Shown: piece after piece, positions 49,777 through 59,478 of the stretch
How positions within the stretch are numbered: position 1 is the stretch's first letter
Layout of the letters: each line of letters begins with the position of its first letter
Assembly (NCBI RefSeq): GCF_028401955.1
Contig: NZ_JAQOTJ010000002.1
Location: 409,729-473,728, forward strand
Reading direction: 5' to 3'
Origin: Bacillus sp. BP-3
GTDB lineage: Bacteria; Bacillota; Bacilli; Bacillales; Bacillaceae_G
Length of the DNA: 64,000 bases
Notes under the pieces: model-generated
What the model was told of the DNA's origin: nothing
The model's database searches: none
The model's input: the letters and a program-made list of their open reading frames with translations, nothing else
Made by a program: the position numbers and the translations under genes

Positions 49777-51165
49777 ATGTTTACGATGGTACAAAAGTTA
49801 TGGCTGACCATTGCGTGTGCGGTTTGTATTACAGTTTCGTTTTTATATTTTGTTTCATTGTATTCATATGAAAAATTATATGTCCAAAATATTGAAGACA
49901 CATTAAAAGCAGAGGGAAACCGTCTTGTTGCGCAATATAGAGCAGATGAACCTGTAGATGTATTTGAAGAAAGAGTAAAATCATTCGATAAAATTGCGAG
50001 TGCCGATGTATTGTTTGTGAATAATCCGCGCGATTTAAGTGCATGTCTTCCTTTTGATGTTCATTACAATTCCATTATTAGCGAGGATGATCGGCAATCA
50101 TTATTAGAAGGAAAGACGATTACAAAGATGGGATACGAAGAACATTTTAAGCGTAACATTATGGGTGTCGTTATTCCTGTATTAGACAATAAAAAATTGG
50201 TCGGTATTGTATATTCTTATATTCCTTTAAAGAGCATTAAAGATTTAATTTATGAAATGGGACTCATTTTAGCACCTCTTGCTCTTGTCATGATTGTGTT
50301 AACTGTATGGATTGGTCGAAAGATTGTCATTGCCATTACAAAGCCCCTTTCACAAATGGAACGCGTTGCGAATTATATGGCAAAGGGAGATTTTTCACAG
50401 CGAATTACAATTTCATCAGAAGATGAAATTGGACGGCTTGGTAAAGCATTTAATAAGATGGCAAGGGCACTAGAAGAAGAGGATGTACAGCGAAAAGAAT
50501 TTTTAGCAAATGTGTCACATGAGCTGCGAACTCCACTTAGTTATATTAAAGGATATAGCGAGGCAATTATTGACGGTGTAGCAAAAGGAGAGCAGCAATT
50601 AAAATTTACTCAGCTTGTTCATAAAGAGGCAGGACGTATGCAGCGACTTGTTCATGATTTGTTAGATTTAGCGCAACTTGAAGGAGAACGTTTTCCACTT
50701 AAGAAGCAGCCTATTGTATTTGCACAGTTAATTGAAGATGTACTAGAGACATATGAATTACAAGTGACAGAAAAGCAAATTACATTGCAGACAACTCTTG
50801 ATCCAGATGTCATTGTCAATATTGATGAAGACAGGATGCAACAAGTGCTTCATAACATCATAGATAATGCGATTCGGTACACAGGTGAGAATGGTACTAT
50901 ACTTGTCCAATTAGAGCAACAACCAGGGCAATGTAAATTGCAAATTAAAGATACTGGGGTTGGCATTGGCGCCGAACATCTCGACAAGTTAGGAGAACGT
51001 TTTTATCGAGTCGATAAAGCGAGAAGTCGTCATAACGGTGGAACGGGACTAGGACTTGCAATTGTAAAACAAATTGTGCACATTCACGATGGAACATGGC
51101 AAATTGAAAGTGAAGAAGGAAAAGGAACGACGATTTTGATTTATTTACCAGATATTTCTTCATAA
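49777..51165 (+). CDS. Membrane sensor histidine kinase
   Basis: A 462-residue kinase. The ATG at 49777 follows GAGGTG at the end of the regulator gene; an overlapping TTG at 49765 is the alternative. Two membrane helices (about 8-28 and 165-187) flank an extracytoplasmic sensor. HAMP (RKIVIAITKPLSQMERVANYM), HisKA with the phospho-histidine in NVSHELRTPLSYIKGY, and HATPase with DNAIRYT, DTGVGIG and GGTGLGLAIV follow. It pairs with the preceding regulator. The signal is unknown but may involve the upstream propeller lipoprotein. Confidence 0.93.
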   Translation: MFTMVQKLWLTIACAVCITVSFLYFVSLYSYEKLYVQNIEDTLKAEGNRLVAQYRADEPVDVFEERVKSFDKIASADVLFVNNPRDLSACLPFDVHYNSIISEDDRQSLLEGKTITKMGYEEHFKRNIMGVVIPVLDNKKLVGIVYSYIPLKSIKDLIYEMGLILAPLALVMIVLTVWIGRKIVIAITKPLSQMERVANYMAKGDFSQRITISSEDEIGRLGKAFNKMARALEEEDVQRKEFLANVSHELRTPLSYIKGYSEAIIDGVAKGEQQLKFTQLVHKEAGRMQRLVHDLLDLAQLEGERFPLKKQPIVFAQLIEDVLETYELQVTEKQITLQTTLDPDVIVNIDEDRMQQVLHNIIDNAIRYTGENGTILVQLEQQPGQCKLQIKDTGVGIGAEHLDKLGERFYRVDKARSRHNGGTGLGLAIVKQIVHIHDGTWQIESEEGKGTTILIYLPDISS

Positions 51166-51262
51166 TGAAAAGATAGAAATAACTATTTTTGTCTATTTTA
51201 TGAACAAAATGTTTGTACTTCTGCGCGTTTAGTTCTAAAATAGATATGGATGCTATTTTCTG

Positions 51263-51359
51263 TATAAAGTGAAACTTGCAGTAGGTATCGCTTGCCTATC
51301 TTTTTTCACTAATCAGAATCTTGAGGTGAGAGCTTTACTGCCCGTTAGCGCGGGATAAA
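51263..51359 (+). repeat. B. cereus-group interspersed repeat, copy 5
   Basis: Begins TATAAAGTGAAACTTGCAGT and ends TGCCCGTTAGCGCGGGATAAA, with a GAGGTGAGAG half-hairpin. It lies just upstream of the lactate regulator gene and may supply part of its leader. Confidence 0.75.
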
Positions 51360-51390
51360 TTGTTGTCATTGTTGTTTGGATGATACTGGG

Positions 51391-52119
51391 GTGATACAAC
51401 TGGAATACAAATCTATTAAACCAAAAAAAATTTACGAAGAAGTATCGGAAGCCATTTTAGGAATGATTAAAAATGGTACATTAAAGCCTGGTGACAAACT
51501 TCTTCCTGTTCATCAATTGGCAGAGCAGTTTCAAGTTGGCAGGTCTGCTGTGCGTGAAGCGTTAAGCGCATTGCGAGCAATGGGCTTAATTGAGATGAAA
51601 CAAGGTGAAGGTACATATGTGAAGAATTTTTCTGCCTCTTCTTTAACATCATCATTAAATACGACTTTGCTAATGAAACAAGAAGATATTGTGAATTTAT
51701 TGGAAGTGCGAAAAGTGCTAGAAGTAGGAGCAGTTGGTGCGGCAGCATTAAAACGTACAGAAGAAAACTTACATAATATGCAGCGTTGGTTAGATGAGAT
51801 GCAAAAAGGGGTCGGAGATGAACAAGCTGGTGAAAAAGCAGATTTTCATTTCCATATGGCAATTGCAGAAGCTTCACATAACAATATTTTGTTAGAATTA
51901 ATGAACCATGTCTCTGAAATGATTGCTGAAACAATCGGTGAAACAAGACGAATTATTTTATATGGTGAACAAACAACAGCAGAACGACTTCTAGAAGAGC
52001 ATCGGAAAATTTATGAAGCAGTGTTAAAGAATGATGTTGCAGCAGCGCAGCAAGCGATGCAAAATCACCTAACGAATGTAGAGCGTATGGTCACAGGCAA
52101 TGACGAAACAAATTCGTAA
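51391..52119 (+). CDS. lutR: FadR-type GntR regulator of lactate genes (LutR/LldR)
   Basis: A 242-residue repressor. The start is uncertain: a GTG at 51391 gives MIQLEYKSIKPKKIYEEV, the usual beginning, while a TTG at 51376 adds five codons; neither has a strong ribosome site. The N-terminal winged helix (KPGDKLLPVHQLAEQFQVGR, SAVREALSALRAMGLIEMKQ) and the C-terminal FCD helical domain (LEVRKVLEVGAVGAAAL ... ADFHFHMAIAEASHNNILLE, with metal-binding His) place it in the FadR group. It lies immediately before lutABC and should repress them until lactate is present. Confidence 0.85.
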   Translation: MIQLEYKSIKPKKIYEEVSEAILGMIKNGTLKPGDKLLPVHQLAEQFQVGRSAVREALSALRAMGLIEMKQGEGTYVKNFSASSLTSSLNTTLLMKQEDIVNLLEVRKVLEVGAVGAAALKRTEENLHNMQRWLDEMQKGVGDEQAGEKADFHFHMAIAEASHNNILLELMNHVSEMIAETIGETRRIILYGEQTTAERLLEEHRKIYEAVLKNDVAAAQQAMQNHLTNVERMVTGNDETNS

Positions 52120-52289
52120 TTTTATGCTTTTAAAACTTTCTGTATTCGATAAAATAGAGAAAGTATAAGTAAGCGTTTTCTAAAGAGAGAATGAATATGA
52201 GCAGTTGATGTCTCAATTCTTTCTTTTTTAACAAATCATCTGATGACCATATGAATATTGGCTGAGTTGAAATGAGGGGGAACTATAAT

Positions 52290-53006
52290 ATGAAAGTTAC
52301 ATTGTTTGTTACATGCTTAGTCGATATGTTTGAAACAAATGTCGGCAAAGCGACGGTTGAAATTTTAGAGCGATTAGGTTGTGAAATTGAATTTCCGGAA
52401 GCACAAGTTTGTTGTGGACAGCCTGCTTATAATAGCGGCCATGTAGAAGCGGCAAAAGAAGCAATGAAGCATATGATTAGCACATTTGAAAATGCTGAGT
52501 ATATCGTTACACCTTCCGGTTCTTGTGCGACAATGTTTCACGAGTATCCACATGTATTTAAAGATGATCCAGAATGGGGACCACGTGCGAAAAAAGTGGC
52601 TGAAAAAACATACGAACTGACACAATTTATTGTTGATGTGTTAAAAGTTACTGACGTTGGTGCTCGTTTGGATGGCGTAGCAACGGTCCATAAATCTTGT
52701 CATATGACGCGTATACTAGGAGTAAAGGAAGCTCCAGGCATTTTATTATCAAATGTGAAGGGCTTAGAGGTGAGAGAACTACCAAATGTACAAAATTGTT
52801 GCGGTTTTGGAGGAACTTTCTCAGTAAAAATGACGCCAATTTCTGAACAGATGGTAGATGAAAAAGTGGATAGTGTCATGGAAACAGGTGCTGATTATTT
52901 AATTGGAGCGGACTGTGGGTGTTTGTTAAACATTGGCGGGCGTATCGAGCGTTTGGGGAAAAATGTGAAAGTAATGCATATTGCTGAAGTATTGAATAGC
53001 CGCTGA
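52290..53006 (+). CDS. lutA: Lactate oxidation iron-sulfur protein LutA
   Basis: A 238-residue protein of the LutABC L-lactate oxidase. The ATG at 52290 follows GAGGGGG. Two cysteine-rich CCG domains are seen: CLVDMF ... [11 protein letters not shown] and SCHMTRILG ... [12 protein letters not shown], later GADCGCL. They bind an iron-sulfur or hetero-disulfide reductase-type site. With LutB and LutC it converts L-lactate to pyruvate in biofilm growth. It begins the three-gene operon. Confidence 0.94.
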   Translation: MKVTLFVTCLVDMFETNVGKATVEILERLGCEIEFPEAQVCCGQPAYNSGHVEAAKEAMKHMISTFENAEYIVTPSGSCATMFHEYPHVFKDDPEWGPRAKKVAEKTYELTQFIVDVLKVTDVGARLDGVATVHKSCHMTRILGVKEAPGILLSNVKGLEVRELPNVQNCCGFGGTFSVKMTPISEQMVDEKVDSVMETGADYLIGADCGCLLNIGGRIERLGKNVKVMHIAEVLNSR

Positions 53007-53024
53007 TGAAGGGGGAAGTAAGCT

Positions 53025-54446
53025 ATGTCTATGAAAACAAGTGATAAAAAATTTAATGATCGTGTTGGTGAAAATCTTCAAGATTCGTTTATGCGCGGAG
53101 CAGTATCATCCGCACAAACGCGTTTATACACAAAACGTTTAGAAGCAGCTGAGGAGCTAGGTAACTGGGAAGAATGGCGTGAGCTTGGTGAACAAATTCG
53201 TCAGCATACGCTAGAAAACTTAGATTATTATTTAATGCAACTGAGTGAAAATGTATCAAAACGAGGCGGCCATGTTTTCTTTGCGAAAACGAAGGAAGAG
53301 GCGGCTGAATATATTAAACAAGTAGCTGAAAAGAAACAAGCGAAAAAAATTGTCAAATCAAAATCGATGGTAACAGAAGAGATTGGTATGAACCATGTCC
53401 TTCAAGAAATCGGTTGTGAAGTTGTTGAGAGTGACTTAGGGGAGTATATTTTGCAGGTAGACAATGATCCGCCATCTCATATTGTTGCGCCAGCACTTCA
53501 TAAAAATAGAATGCAAATACGTGATGTATTTAAAGAAAAATTAGGATATGAAAACTCCGATGATCCATATGAGATGACGAAGTTTGTTCGTAAAATTCTT
53601 CGTGAAAAATTTATGGATGCAGAAATCGGAGTGACAGGATGTAACTTTGCAGTTGCTAACACAGGTTCTCTTTGTTTAGTAACAAATGAAGGGAACGCAG
53701 ATCTTGTTATGTCTATTCCGAAAACACAAATTGCGGTAATGGGTATGGAGCGTATGGTTCCAACGATGGAAGAGCTCGATGTTCTTGTCGGCTTACTTTG
53801 TCGTAGTGCTGTTGGTCAAAAACTAACAAGTTATGTAACTGTAGCAGGACCAATTCAAGAAGACGAAATTGATGGACCAGAAGAGTTCCATTTAGTTGTT
53901 GTAGATAATGGACGTTCTGAAATTTTAGGTTCTGAGTTCCGTGAAGTACTGCAATGCATTCGCTGTGCGGCATGTATCAATGTATGTCCGGTCTATCGTC
54001 ATGTTGGTGGTCACTCTTACGGATCCATTTATCCTGGGCCAATTGGTGCGGTATTAACACCGCTTTTAGGTGGCTACGATGATTATAAAGAACTTCCATA
54101 TGCATCTAGTTTATGCGGGGCATGTACAGAAGCTTGTCCAGTAAAAATTCCATTACATGACTTGTTATTAAAACACCGCCAAGTAATCGTGGAAAAAGAA
54201 GGACGTGCACCGCTTGCAGAAAAACTTGCGATGAAGATGTTTAGTATGGGCGCTTCTTCTGCGGCTTTATACAAAATGGGATCGAAAATGGCGCCAGCTG
54301 CAATGAGCCCATTCACATCCGGAAACCGGGTTTCTAAAGGTGTGGGACCGCTTAAAAATTGGACGGAAATTCGTGAATTCCCAGCGCCAAGCAAAGAAAG
54401 ATTCCGTGATTGGTATAAAGAGCATAAGAAAGGCGGGAATAACTAA
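53025..54446 (+). CDS. lutB: Lactate oxidation iron-sulfur protein LutB
   Basis: A 473-residue protein. The N-terminal LUD-type domain ([20 protein letters not shown] ... [12 protein letters not shown]) is followed by two [4Fe-4S] motifs, [19 protein letters not shown] and [15 protein letters not shown]-terminal helical part with DUF3390-type sequence ends [14 protein letters not shown]. Electron transfer within LutABC is the role. Its TAA overlaps the lutC ATG (TAATG), showing coupling. Confidence 0.94.
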   Translation: MSMKTSDKKFNDRVGENLQDSFMRGAVSSAQTRLYTKRLEAAEELGNWEEWRELGEQIRQHTLENLDYYLMQLSENVSKRGGHVFFAKTKEEAAEYIKQVAEKKQAKKIVKSKSMVTEEIGMNHVLQEIGCEVVESDLGEYILQVDNDPPSHIVAPALHKNRMQIRDVFKEKLGYENSDDPYEMTKFVRKILREKFMDAEIGVTGCNFAVANTGSLCLVTNEGNADLVMSIPKTQIAVMGMERMVPTMEELDVLVGLLCRSAVGQKLTSYVTVAGPIQEDEIDGPEEFHLVVVDNGRSEILGSEFREVLQCIRCAACINVCPVYRHVGGHSYGSIYPGPIGAVLTPLLGGYDDYKELPYASSLCGACTEACPVKIPLHDLLLKHRQVIVEKEGRAPLAEKLAMKMFSMGASSAALYKMGSKMAPAAMSPFTSGNRVSKGVGPLKNWTEIREFPAPSKERFRDWYKEHKKGGNN

Positions 54447-55156
54447 TGGCAGGAAAGATTCAAAACCGCGATGCATTTTTGGAAAATATCGCAAAACAGC
54501 TTGGACGTGAACGGAAAACAGAAGGGGTACAGCGTCCAGTATGGAAAAATAATGTGAATGTAGAAACGTTAAATGATTACTCGTCAGAAGAACTATTAGA
54601 AGTATTTAAGAAACAATGTAACAACATTCATACAACTGTTATTGAAACAAATCAAGCTGAATTAAGTGCTGCAATTAAGAAAGTTGTCACTGAAAACGGC
54701 GGCGGACCAATTATGCTATCTCAAGATGATCGTTTTGAAGAGTATGGATTGGAGCAATTATTTGAAGCGGAACTTCCAAGTGAAAACGTAGAAGTAAATA
54801 CTTGGGATCCAGCAAAGAAAGAAGAAAACATGAAGTTAGCGGAAAAGGCAAATATCGGAATTTCCTTTAGTGATTATACATTAGCGGAATCCGGTACAAT
54901 TGTCGTGCAAAGTCATAAAGGAAGAGGACGATCTTTGCACTTTTTACCGACTATTTATGTAGCGATTATTCCACGTGAAACAATCGTGCCGCGTATTACA
55001 CAAGCGGTACGTGATTTGAATACACGTGTAGAAAATGGAGAAGCACCGGCTTCTTGTATTAATTTTATTACAGGGCCAAGTAACTCTGCTGACATTGAAA
55101 TGAACCTTGTCGTTGGTGTACATGGACCATTAAAAGCATTTTATTTTGTTGTATAA
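54446..55156 (+). CDS. lutC: Lactate utilization protein LutC
   Basis: A 236-residue protein with a single LUD domain ([71 protein letters not shown]). It completes the LutABC complex. Its start overlaps the lutB stop and a strong terminator follows, closing the operon. Confidence 0.94.
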   Translation: MAGKIQNRDAFLENIAKQLGRERKTEGVQRPVWKNNVNVETLNDYSSEELLEVFKKQCNNIHTTVIETNQAELSAAIKKVVTENGGGPIMLSQDDRFEEYGLEQLFEAELPSENVEVNTWDPAKKEENMKLAEKANIGISFSDYTLAESGTIVVQSHKGRGRSLHFLPTIYVAIIPRETIVPRITQAVRDLNTRVENGEAPASCINFITGPSNSADIEMNLVVGVHGPLKAFYFVV

Positions 55157-55163
55157 AATGGAA

Positions 55164-55194
55164 AAACAGGCCTAATAAGGGCCTGTTTTTTTTA
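55164..55194 (+). terminator. Terminator of lutABC
   Basis: AAAACAGGCC / GGGCCTGTTTTTTTT. Confidence 0.88.
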
Positions 55195-55269
55195 TGGAGA
55201 AAGATACATTTTTGAAAATACAATATGTTACCTTTTCCTGTTATACTAGGCGCGAAAGGGGAGGATAAA

Positions 55270-55980
55270 ATGCTATTATATGTATATGCTTTTTTCACTG
55301 GTTTGATATTAGGCTCTTTCTATCACGTTGTTGCTTATCGAATTCCGCTCGGATATTCCATTATAAAACCGCGCTCACACTGTTCTCATTGTTCCCATGT
55401 ATTACAACTAAAAGAGCTGATCCCCATTTTATCATTTTGTATCCAAAAAGGAAGGTGCACGCACTGTAATATAAAAATCTCGTATTTTCATCCTGTATTT
55501 GAAGGTATTGCAGGAGTATTGTTTCTTCTTGCAGCAGTTTTTGTTGGTTTCAATGAGCAGCTGATTATCGCGTGGACGCTGTTATCGCTTCTTTTCATTG
55601 TTTCTATTACAGATCTTCTTTATATGGTAATTCCAAATCAAATTATATGCTTTTTTACAGGACTATTTCTAATAGAACGTTATTTTATACAGCCATTGCT
55701 ATGGTCGGATGGATTATTAGGAGCAATGGTTATGTTTATGCTCTTATATATCATTCAAGCTATTTATCCAACAGGAATCGGAGGAGGAGATGTGAAATTA
55801 TTTACTTTACTTGGTTTTGTAGTTGGAACAAAGGCGGTACTGTTGTCACTTTTTTTCTCATCCTTATTTGGTCTTTGTTTTCTTATCATTTTTATTGCGC
55901 TTAGACGGATGACGTATAAAGAACCACTTCCCTTTGCACCTTTTATTGCACTTGGTACAATATGTACATACAGTATGTAG
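55270..55980 (+). CDS. comC: Type IV prepilin peptidase (ComC-like)
   Basis: A 236-residue membrane aspartic protease that cleaves and methylates type IV pilin-like proteins needed for DNA uptake. The ATG at 55270 follows GGGGAGG. The N-terminal cytoplasmic loop has two CxxC pairs (CSHCSHV and CTHCN) that bind zinc. The catalytic aspartates are in SITDLLYMVIPN and GIGGGDVKLFTLLG. About six to eight helices are seen. The length is slightly short but complete. It stands 12 bases before the next small gene. Confidence 0.9.
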   Translation: MLLYVYAFFTGLILGSFYHVVAYRIPLGYSIIKPRSHCSHCSHVLQLKELIPILSFCIQKGRCTHCNIKISYFHPVFEGIAGVLFLLAAVFVGFNEQLIIAWTLLSLLFIVSITDLLYMVIPNQIICFFTGLFLIERYFIQPLLWSDGLLGAMVMFMLLYIIQAIYPTGIGGGDVKLFTLLGFVVGTKAVLLSLFFSSLFGLCFLIIFIALRRMTYKEPLPFAPFIALGTICTYSM

Positions 55981-55992
55981 AGGAGGGATAAT

Positions 55993-56307
55993 ATGAATGT
56001 ATATATGGATGATCAAAGACCGTGCCCAGGTGGCTTTACATTAGCGACGACAGTCGAACAAGCGCTGGAGCTTATTCGAAATAATAAGGTATATACATTA
56101 TCAATCGATTATAATATGGGATTTCGTCAAAGAAATGGGTTATATTTCATAGATGCATTTTGTCAAGAACGATTACATGTGGAAGAAATTCATTTGCATA
56201 CGAATGATTCGATAGGACAACATTATATGTTAGATCGGATTCAAAAAGGAAAAGAGTCTGGAGAAATTTCTTCGTCTATTGTTATTAAATGTGTTGGAAG
56301 TTACTAA
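55993..56307 (+). CDS. Cyclic-phosphate-processing receiver-domain protein (cREC)
   Basis: A 104-residue stand-alone receiver-like protein. It opens MNVYMDDQRPCPGGFTLATT, with the paired acidic residues and RPCP segment typical of cREC proteins, and continues ALELIRNNKVYTLSIDYNMG and IHLHTNDSIGQHYM. No output domain is present. These small receivers are often linked to RNA cyclic-phosphate handling; a role here is inferred by family only. GGAGGG precedes the ATG and it is probably co-transcribed with comC. Confidence 0.75.
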   Translation: MNVYMDDQRPCPGGFTLATTVEQALELIRNNKVYTLSIDYNMGFRQRNGLYFIDAFCQERLHVEEIHLHTNDSIGQHYMLDRIQKGKESGEISSSIVIKCVGSY

Positions 56308-56346
56308 AAAAACAAGCATTCCAATCAATCTGGAATGCTTGTTTTC
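56308..56346. terminator. Bidirectional terminator
   Basis: AAAACAAGCATTCC / GGAATGCTTGTTTT between convergent genes. Confidence 0.9.
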
Positions 56347-56356
56347 GACGCATTTT

Positions 56357-57205
56357 TTATTTTACATGTGCTGGTAATGGAATAACTTCTTCAGTTTGTG
56401 CGGAATCGATTTCTGGTTTTACAGATTCTGTTTCACTTTTTGTTTTAGTCAAATAATGATACACCATACCAACAAATACAGATCCACCAATTATGTTACC
56501 GATTGTAACTGGAATTAAGTTATGAATTGCATTCGCAAAAGAAATTGTATCAGGATGTGGAACAAGTAAAGCAATAGAAAATAGTGACAGATTTGCGATG
56601 CTGTGTTCATATCCAGATAAGAAGAAAGCAAATACAAGAAACATCATTACAAGTATTTTAGCTGTATCTCCTTTTACTTGAGAAGGAAGGAAACAGGCAA
56701 GACAAACGAGCCAGTTACATAAAATAGCTTTGAAAAATAAGTGCATGGTTGATGCGCCCATTTTTCCTGCGACAACTTCATTTAATAAGTGATTGTGACT
56801 TATCGTTTCAAAAATACCAGTTGCATAAAAGAGTGCTGCGAAAAATACTGCCCCTACTAAGTTACCTACATAACAAGCTCCCCAGTTGCGAAGTGTATCA
56901 CCAATTGTTGTTTCTTTTCGTAAAGTTGAAATGGTGAAATACATTGTATTTCCTGTAAATAATTCAGCTCCCCCATATATGATTAAAATAAGTGCAACTC
57001 CAAAAAATGAAGAAGATGCTAAATATGTTGCAGGTGAATGTGCATCATGAAAAAAATTCCCTAACTTAAAACATACTATAATAACAAAGCCGATATAGAT
57101 ACCAGCTAGCGCTGCTCGAAGAAAGTATTCCATTGGATTGTTATTTAGCATTTTTGTCTTTTTCTTTGCAAGTTGTATAACGTAATCTACTCCTTGTTCT
57201 AGCAT
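56357..57205 (-). CDS. Formate/nitrite transporter (FNT) family protein
   Basis: A 282-residue pentameric channel-type membrane protein with six helices. The FNT signatures are visible: YFLRAALAGIYIGFVIIVCF, then GAELFTGNTMYF, and ACFLPSQVKGD ... FVFAFFLSGYEHSIANL with the central histidine. The tail after YHYLTKTKSE is acidic and hydrophilic. It moves formate, nitrite or a similar small anion; the choice is not clear from sequence. GGAGCG precedes the ATG. It stands alone. Confidence 0.9.
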   Translation of the reverse strand: MLEQGVDYVIQLAKKKTKMLNNNPMEYFLRAALAGIYIGFVIIVCFKLGNFFHDAHSPATYLASSSFFGVALILIIYGGAELFTGNTMYFTISTLRKETTIGDTLRNWGACYVGNLVGAVFFAALFYATGIFETISHNHLLNEVVAGKMGASTMHLFFKAILCNWLVCLACFLPSQVKGDTAKILVMMFLVFAFFLSGYEHSIANLSLFSIALLVPHPDTISFANAIHNLIPVTIGNIIGGSVFVGMVYHYLTKTKSETESVKPEIDSAQTEEVIPLPAHVK

Positions 57206-57406
57206 AAAACATTACGCTCCTTCAATACATCGATTATTAATATTCTTTATATGATTAAAGTACACGTATTTGCGCTCACTTTCAATAAGTTTGTTCAATA
57301 TTTCACAAAAAGGACACCTTTTTTAATGAAAGCGCTAACAAAATGTTGTATAATATAATACATTTTCTATAATTGAGAAACCCCACCTCTATTTGAAGAA
57401 AAAAGA

Positions 57407-57432
57407 AAAAGCGCTGAAGTTACAGCGCTTTT
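57407..57432 (-). terminator. Terminator overlapping the terC stop codon
   Basis: AAAAGCGCTG / CAGCGCTTTT; the stop of the TerC gene lies within the loop and arm, and a U run follows on -. Confidence 0.8.
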
Positions 57433-58226
57433 TCGTTATATTGTTTCGAATTTTGTTGTACATTTGGAGTTGTTTCTTTTGATAAGAACCAACCACCTGT
57501 ACCAATTGCAAGCAATACAACCCAAAATATAATTTTCCAAGTAGTTGATTCTGGGAATCCATGTGGAATAACGCCTAATGCAGGGTGAGCTAACGTATAA
57601 ACTGCTAATTTCACACCAACCCAGCCTACAATCATGAATGCAGCAGTTTCCAATCCAGGTTTACGTTGCAGTAAGTTTACGAAAGCGGATGCGGCAAAGC
57701 GCATAATAATTAATCCAATCATACCGCCTGCGAAAATAACAGCAAACTGTCCGATGTCAAGCTCGCCAATTGTACCAAGGTTTGTTTTCGGTAATGTCAT
57801 TGCTAATGCAACAGCTGCTAAAATAGAGTCAACAGCAAACGCAATATCAGCAACTTCTACTTTGAATACAGTCCACCAAAAGTTTTCTTGTTTTTTCTTT
57901 GTTTCTTTTTTCTCTGTTTTTTGATGAGCTGCATTCTTTTTTACATACGTTTTTACAAGATGGTTAACAGCGATAAATATTAAATAAACGGCACCGATTG
58001 CTTGCACTTGCCATACATCGACAAGAAATGAAATCATAAACAATGATCCAAAGCGGAATACAAATGCTCCTGCAAGTCCGTAGAATAAAGCCTTTTTACG
58101 TTTTTCTTCCGGTAAGTGTTTTACCATAATTGCAAGGACAAGTGCATTATCAGCTGCTAAAATTCCTTCCAAAGCGACTAAAATAAGTAATACCCAACCA
58201 TACTGCACTAATAAAGATAGTTCCAT
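57420..58226 (-). CDS. TerC-family membrane protein, manganese-linked
   Basis: A 268-residue membrane protein with about seven to nine helices. TerC motifs are seen: LVALEGILAADNALVLAIMV with acidic residues in helix 1, KALFYGLAGAFVFRFGSLF, and FWWTVFKVEVADIAFAVDSILA with the second acidic pair. These proteins export or deliver Mn(II), for example to exoenzymes. A yybP-ykoY riboswitch precedes it, which strongly supports manganese control. GAGAGGAG precedes the ATG. Confidence 0.9.
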   Translation of the reverse strand: MELSLLVQYGWVLLILVALEGILAADNALVLAIMVKHLPEEKRKKALFYGLAGAFVFRFGSLFMISFLVDVWQVQAIGAVYLIFIAVNHLVKTYVKKNAAHQKTEKKETKKKQENFWWTVFKVEVADIAFAVDSILAAVALAMTLPKTNLGTIGELDIGQFAVIFAGGMIGLIIMRFAASAFVNLLQRKPGLETAAFMIVGWVGVKLAVYTLAHPALGVIPHGFPESTTWKIIFWVVLLAIGTGGWFLSKETTPNVQQNSKQYNEKAL

Positions 58227-58342
58227 TTACATTCTCCTCTCGTTTGTATAGCGCTAAACAAAAAGAAGAAAATTCCCCATTGTTTAGCTTTCCTCAAAAT
58301 AAGCTCTATCAACGGCGGAGGAATTTAGAAATGAATGCAAAA
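58227..58342. other. Leader between riboswitch and TerC gene
   Basis: About 115 bases of 5' untranslated RNA with a CTCCGCCGTTGATAG segment. No ORF is seen. Confidence 0.4.
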
Positions 58343-58482
58343 AAGACCTCTGCCGTTAATAGGCAAAGGTCTTGCTAGACATATGTAATAAAATATGCCA
58401 ACAAAGCCGGAGGAATATGATTCCACGTAATGACGACTTTGTTTCAGAGAATATTTTCTCTGACGCTACTCCCCTTCGGAAA
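58343..58482 (-). promoter_or_regulatory. yybP-ykoY manganese riboswitch
   Basis: Reading on -, the conserved GGGGAGTAGCGTC opens the element (58479 down). It is followed by a CAGAGAAAATATTCTCTG hairpin, ACAAAGTCGTCATTACG, CCGGCTTTGTTGGCATA, then AGCAAGACCTTTGCC and GGCAGAGGTCTTTTTT, the expression-platform terminator. This is the hallmark layout of the Mn-sensing yybP-ykoY class. Binding of Mn should favour antitermination and TerC synthesis. Confidence 0.93.
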
Positions 58483-58612
58483 TATGCTATTACGTAAATT
58501 ATATAAGTAATAGTAAGGTCTGTCAACCTGTTAAAAGACTTTCGCGTGAATATTTCATATGTAGTAAAGAGGCGGAGAATATCTGCCTCAAATCCATTTT
58601 TTATTTTATTTA

Positions 58613-58798
58613 TTATCCACGTAATTGTTGCTGTGCAAGGGAAACGAGACGTTTTGTTACTTCACCGCCGACAGATCCATTTGAACGAGCAGCTGTGTTA
58701 GATCCTAAATTTACGCCAAATTCTTGTGCAATTTCATACTTAAATTGCTCTAGTGCTTGTTCAGCACCAGGAACAAGTAGTTTATTTGTTTTCGCCAT
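58613..58798 (-). CDS. Alpha/beta-type small acid-soluble spore protein
   Basis: A 61-residue DNA-binding protein of the spore core. The family sequence is clear: [22 protein letters not shown] with the GPR protease site region (K-Y-E-I-A), then [16 protein letters not shown]. It coats DNA and protects it from UV and heat, and is degraded on germination. AAGGGG precedes the ATG. Expression should be in the forespore under sigma-G; the promoter was not resolved. Confidence 0.95.
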   Translation of the reverse strand: MAKTNKLLVPGAEQALEQFKYEIAQEFGVNLGSNTAARSNGSVGGEVTKRLVSLAQQQLRG

Positions 58799-58933
58799 AG
58801 TATAATACCCCTTTTTTCATTTTCAGCTTATAACAGCTGATGATGTTATTGTATGTGTTTAATTAGTAGTCATACGCGGAAGTAATCGGAGAGACTAACA
58901 GTTCTTGGATGAAATGAAAAAAGAGTAGCAGCA

Positions 58934-59377
58934 CTACTCTTTTTTCATAACGGTTGCTGTACCTTCTACAACAACTTTATTGTATTGATTATATATGTTT
59001 GTTTGTAATGTAATAATTCTTTTATCATCGCGTTTTTCAATGACTTCAGCGACAACACGCAGTGTGTCTCCGATCTTTACGGGGGCACGGAATGCGATAT
59101 TTTGTGATAAATAAATGGTATTTTTTCCAGGAAGCTTTGTACCAAGTATTGTTGAAATAAAACTAGAGACGAGCATACCATGAGCAATGCGTTCTTTAAA
59201 CATCGTTGTTTTGGCAAAAGAATCAAGTAGATGAATTGGATTTACATCGCCTGTAAGTTTTGCAAACGTAATAATATCCTCGTTTGCAATCGTTTTTGTT
59301 AAAGAAGCTTGATCCCCTATGTGAATGTCATCATAATAAAGCTCATGAACAGATTCTGCTTCTCGAAAAGGATTCAT
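58934..59377 (-). CDS. phaJ: (R)-specific enoyl-CoA hydratase PhaJ (MaoC hot-dog fold)
   Basis: A 147-residue hydratase that supplies (R)-3-hydroxyacyl-CoA for polyester synthesis. The ATG at 59377 follows AAGGAGG; longer frames upstream lack a ribosome site. The hydratase motif is seen as FAKLTGDVNPIHLLDSFA, with Asp and His catalytic, and HGMLVSSFISTILGTKLPG. It is the last gene of the phaQ-phaP-phaJ set, opposite phaRBC. Confidence 0.9.
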   Translation of the reverse strand: MNPFREAESVHELYYDDIHIGDQASLTKTIANEDIITFAKLTGDVNPIHLLDSFAKTTMFKERIAHGMLVSSFISTILGTKLPGKNTIYLSQNIAFRAPVKIGDTLRVVAEVIEKRDDKRIITLQTNIYNQYNKVVVEGTATVMKKE

Positions 59378-59478
59378 TTCTTCCTCCTTCTTTTCCATGT
59401 TGAAAAATGTGAGCCATCCAGATGCAAAGGGAGAAAGAAAGGAAAGAGTATTTTTTGCAGTCAGTTGCCACATCTTTC

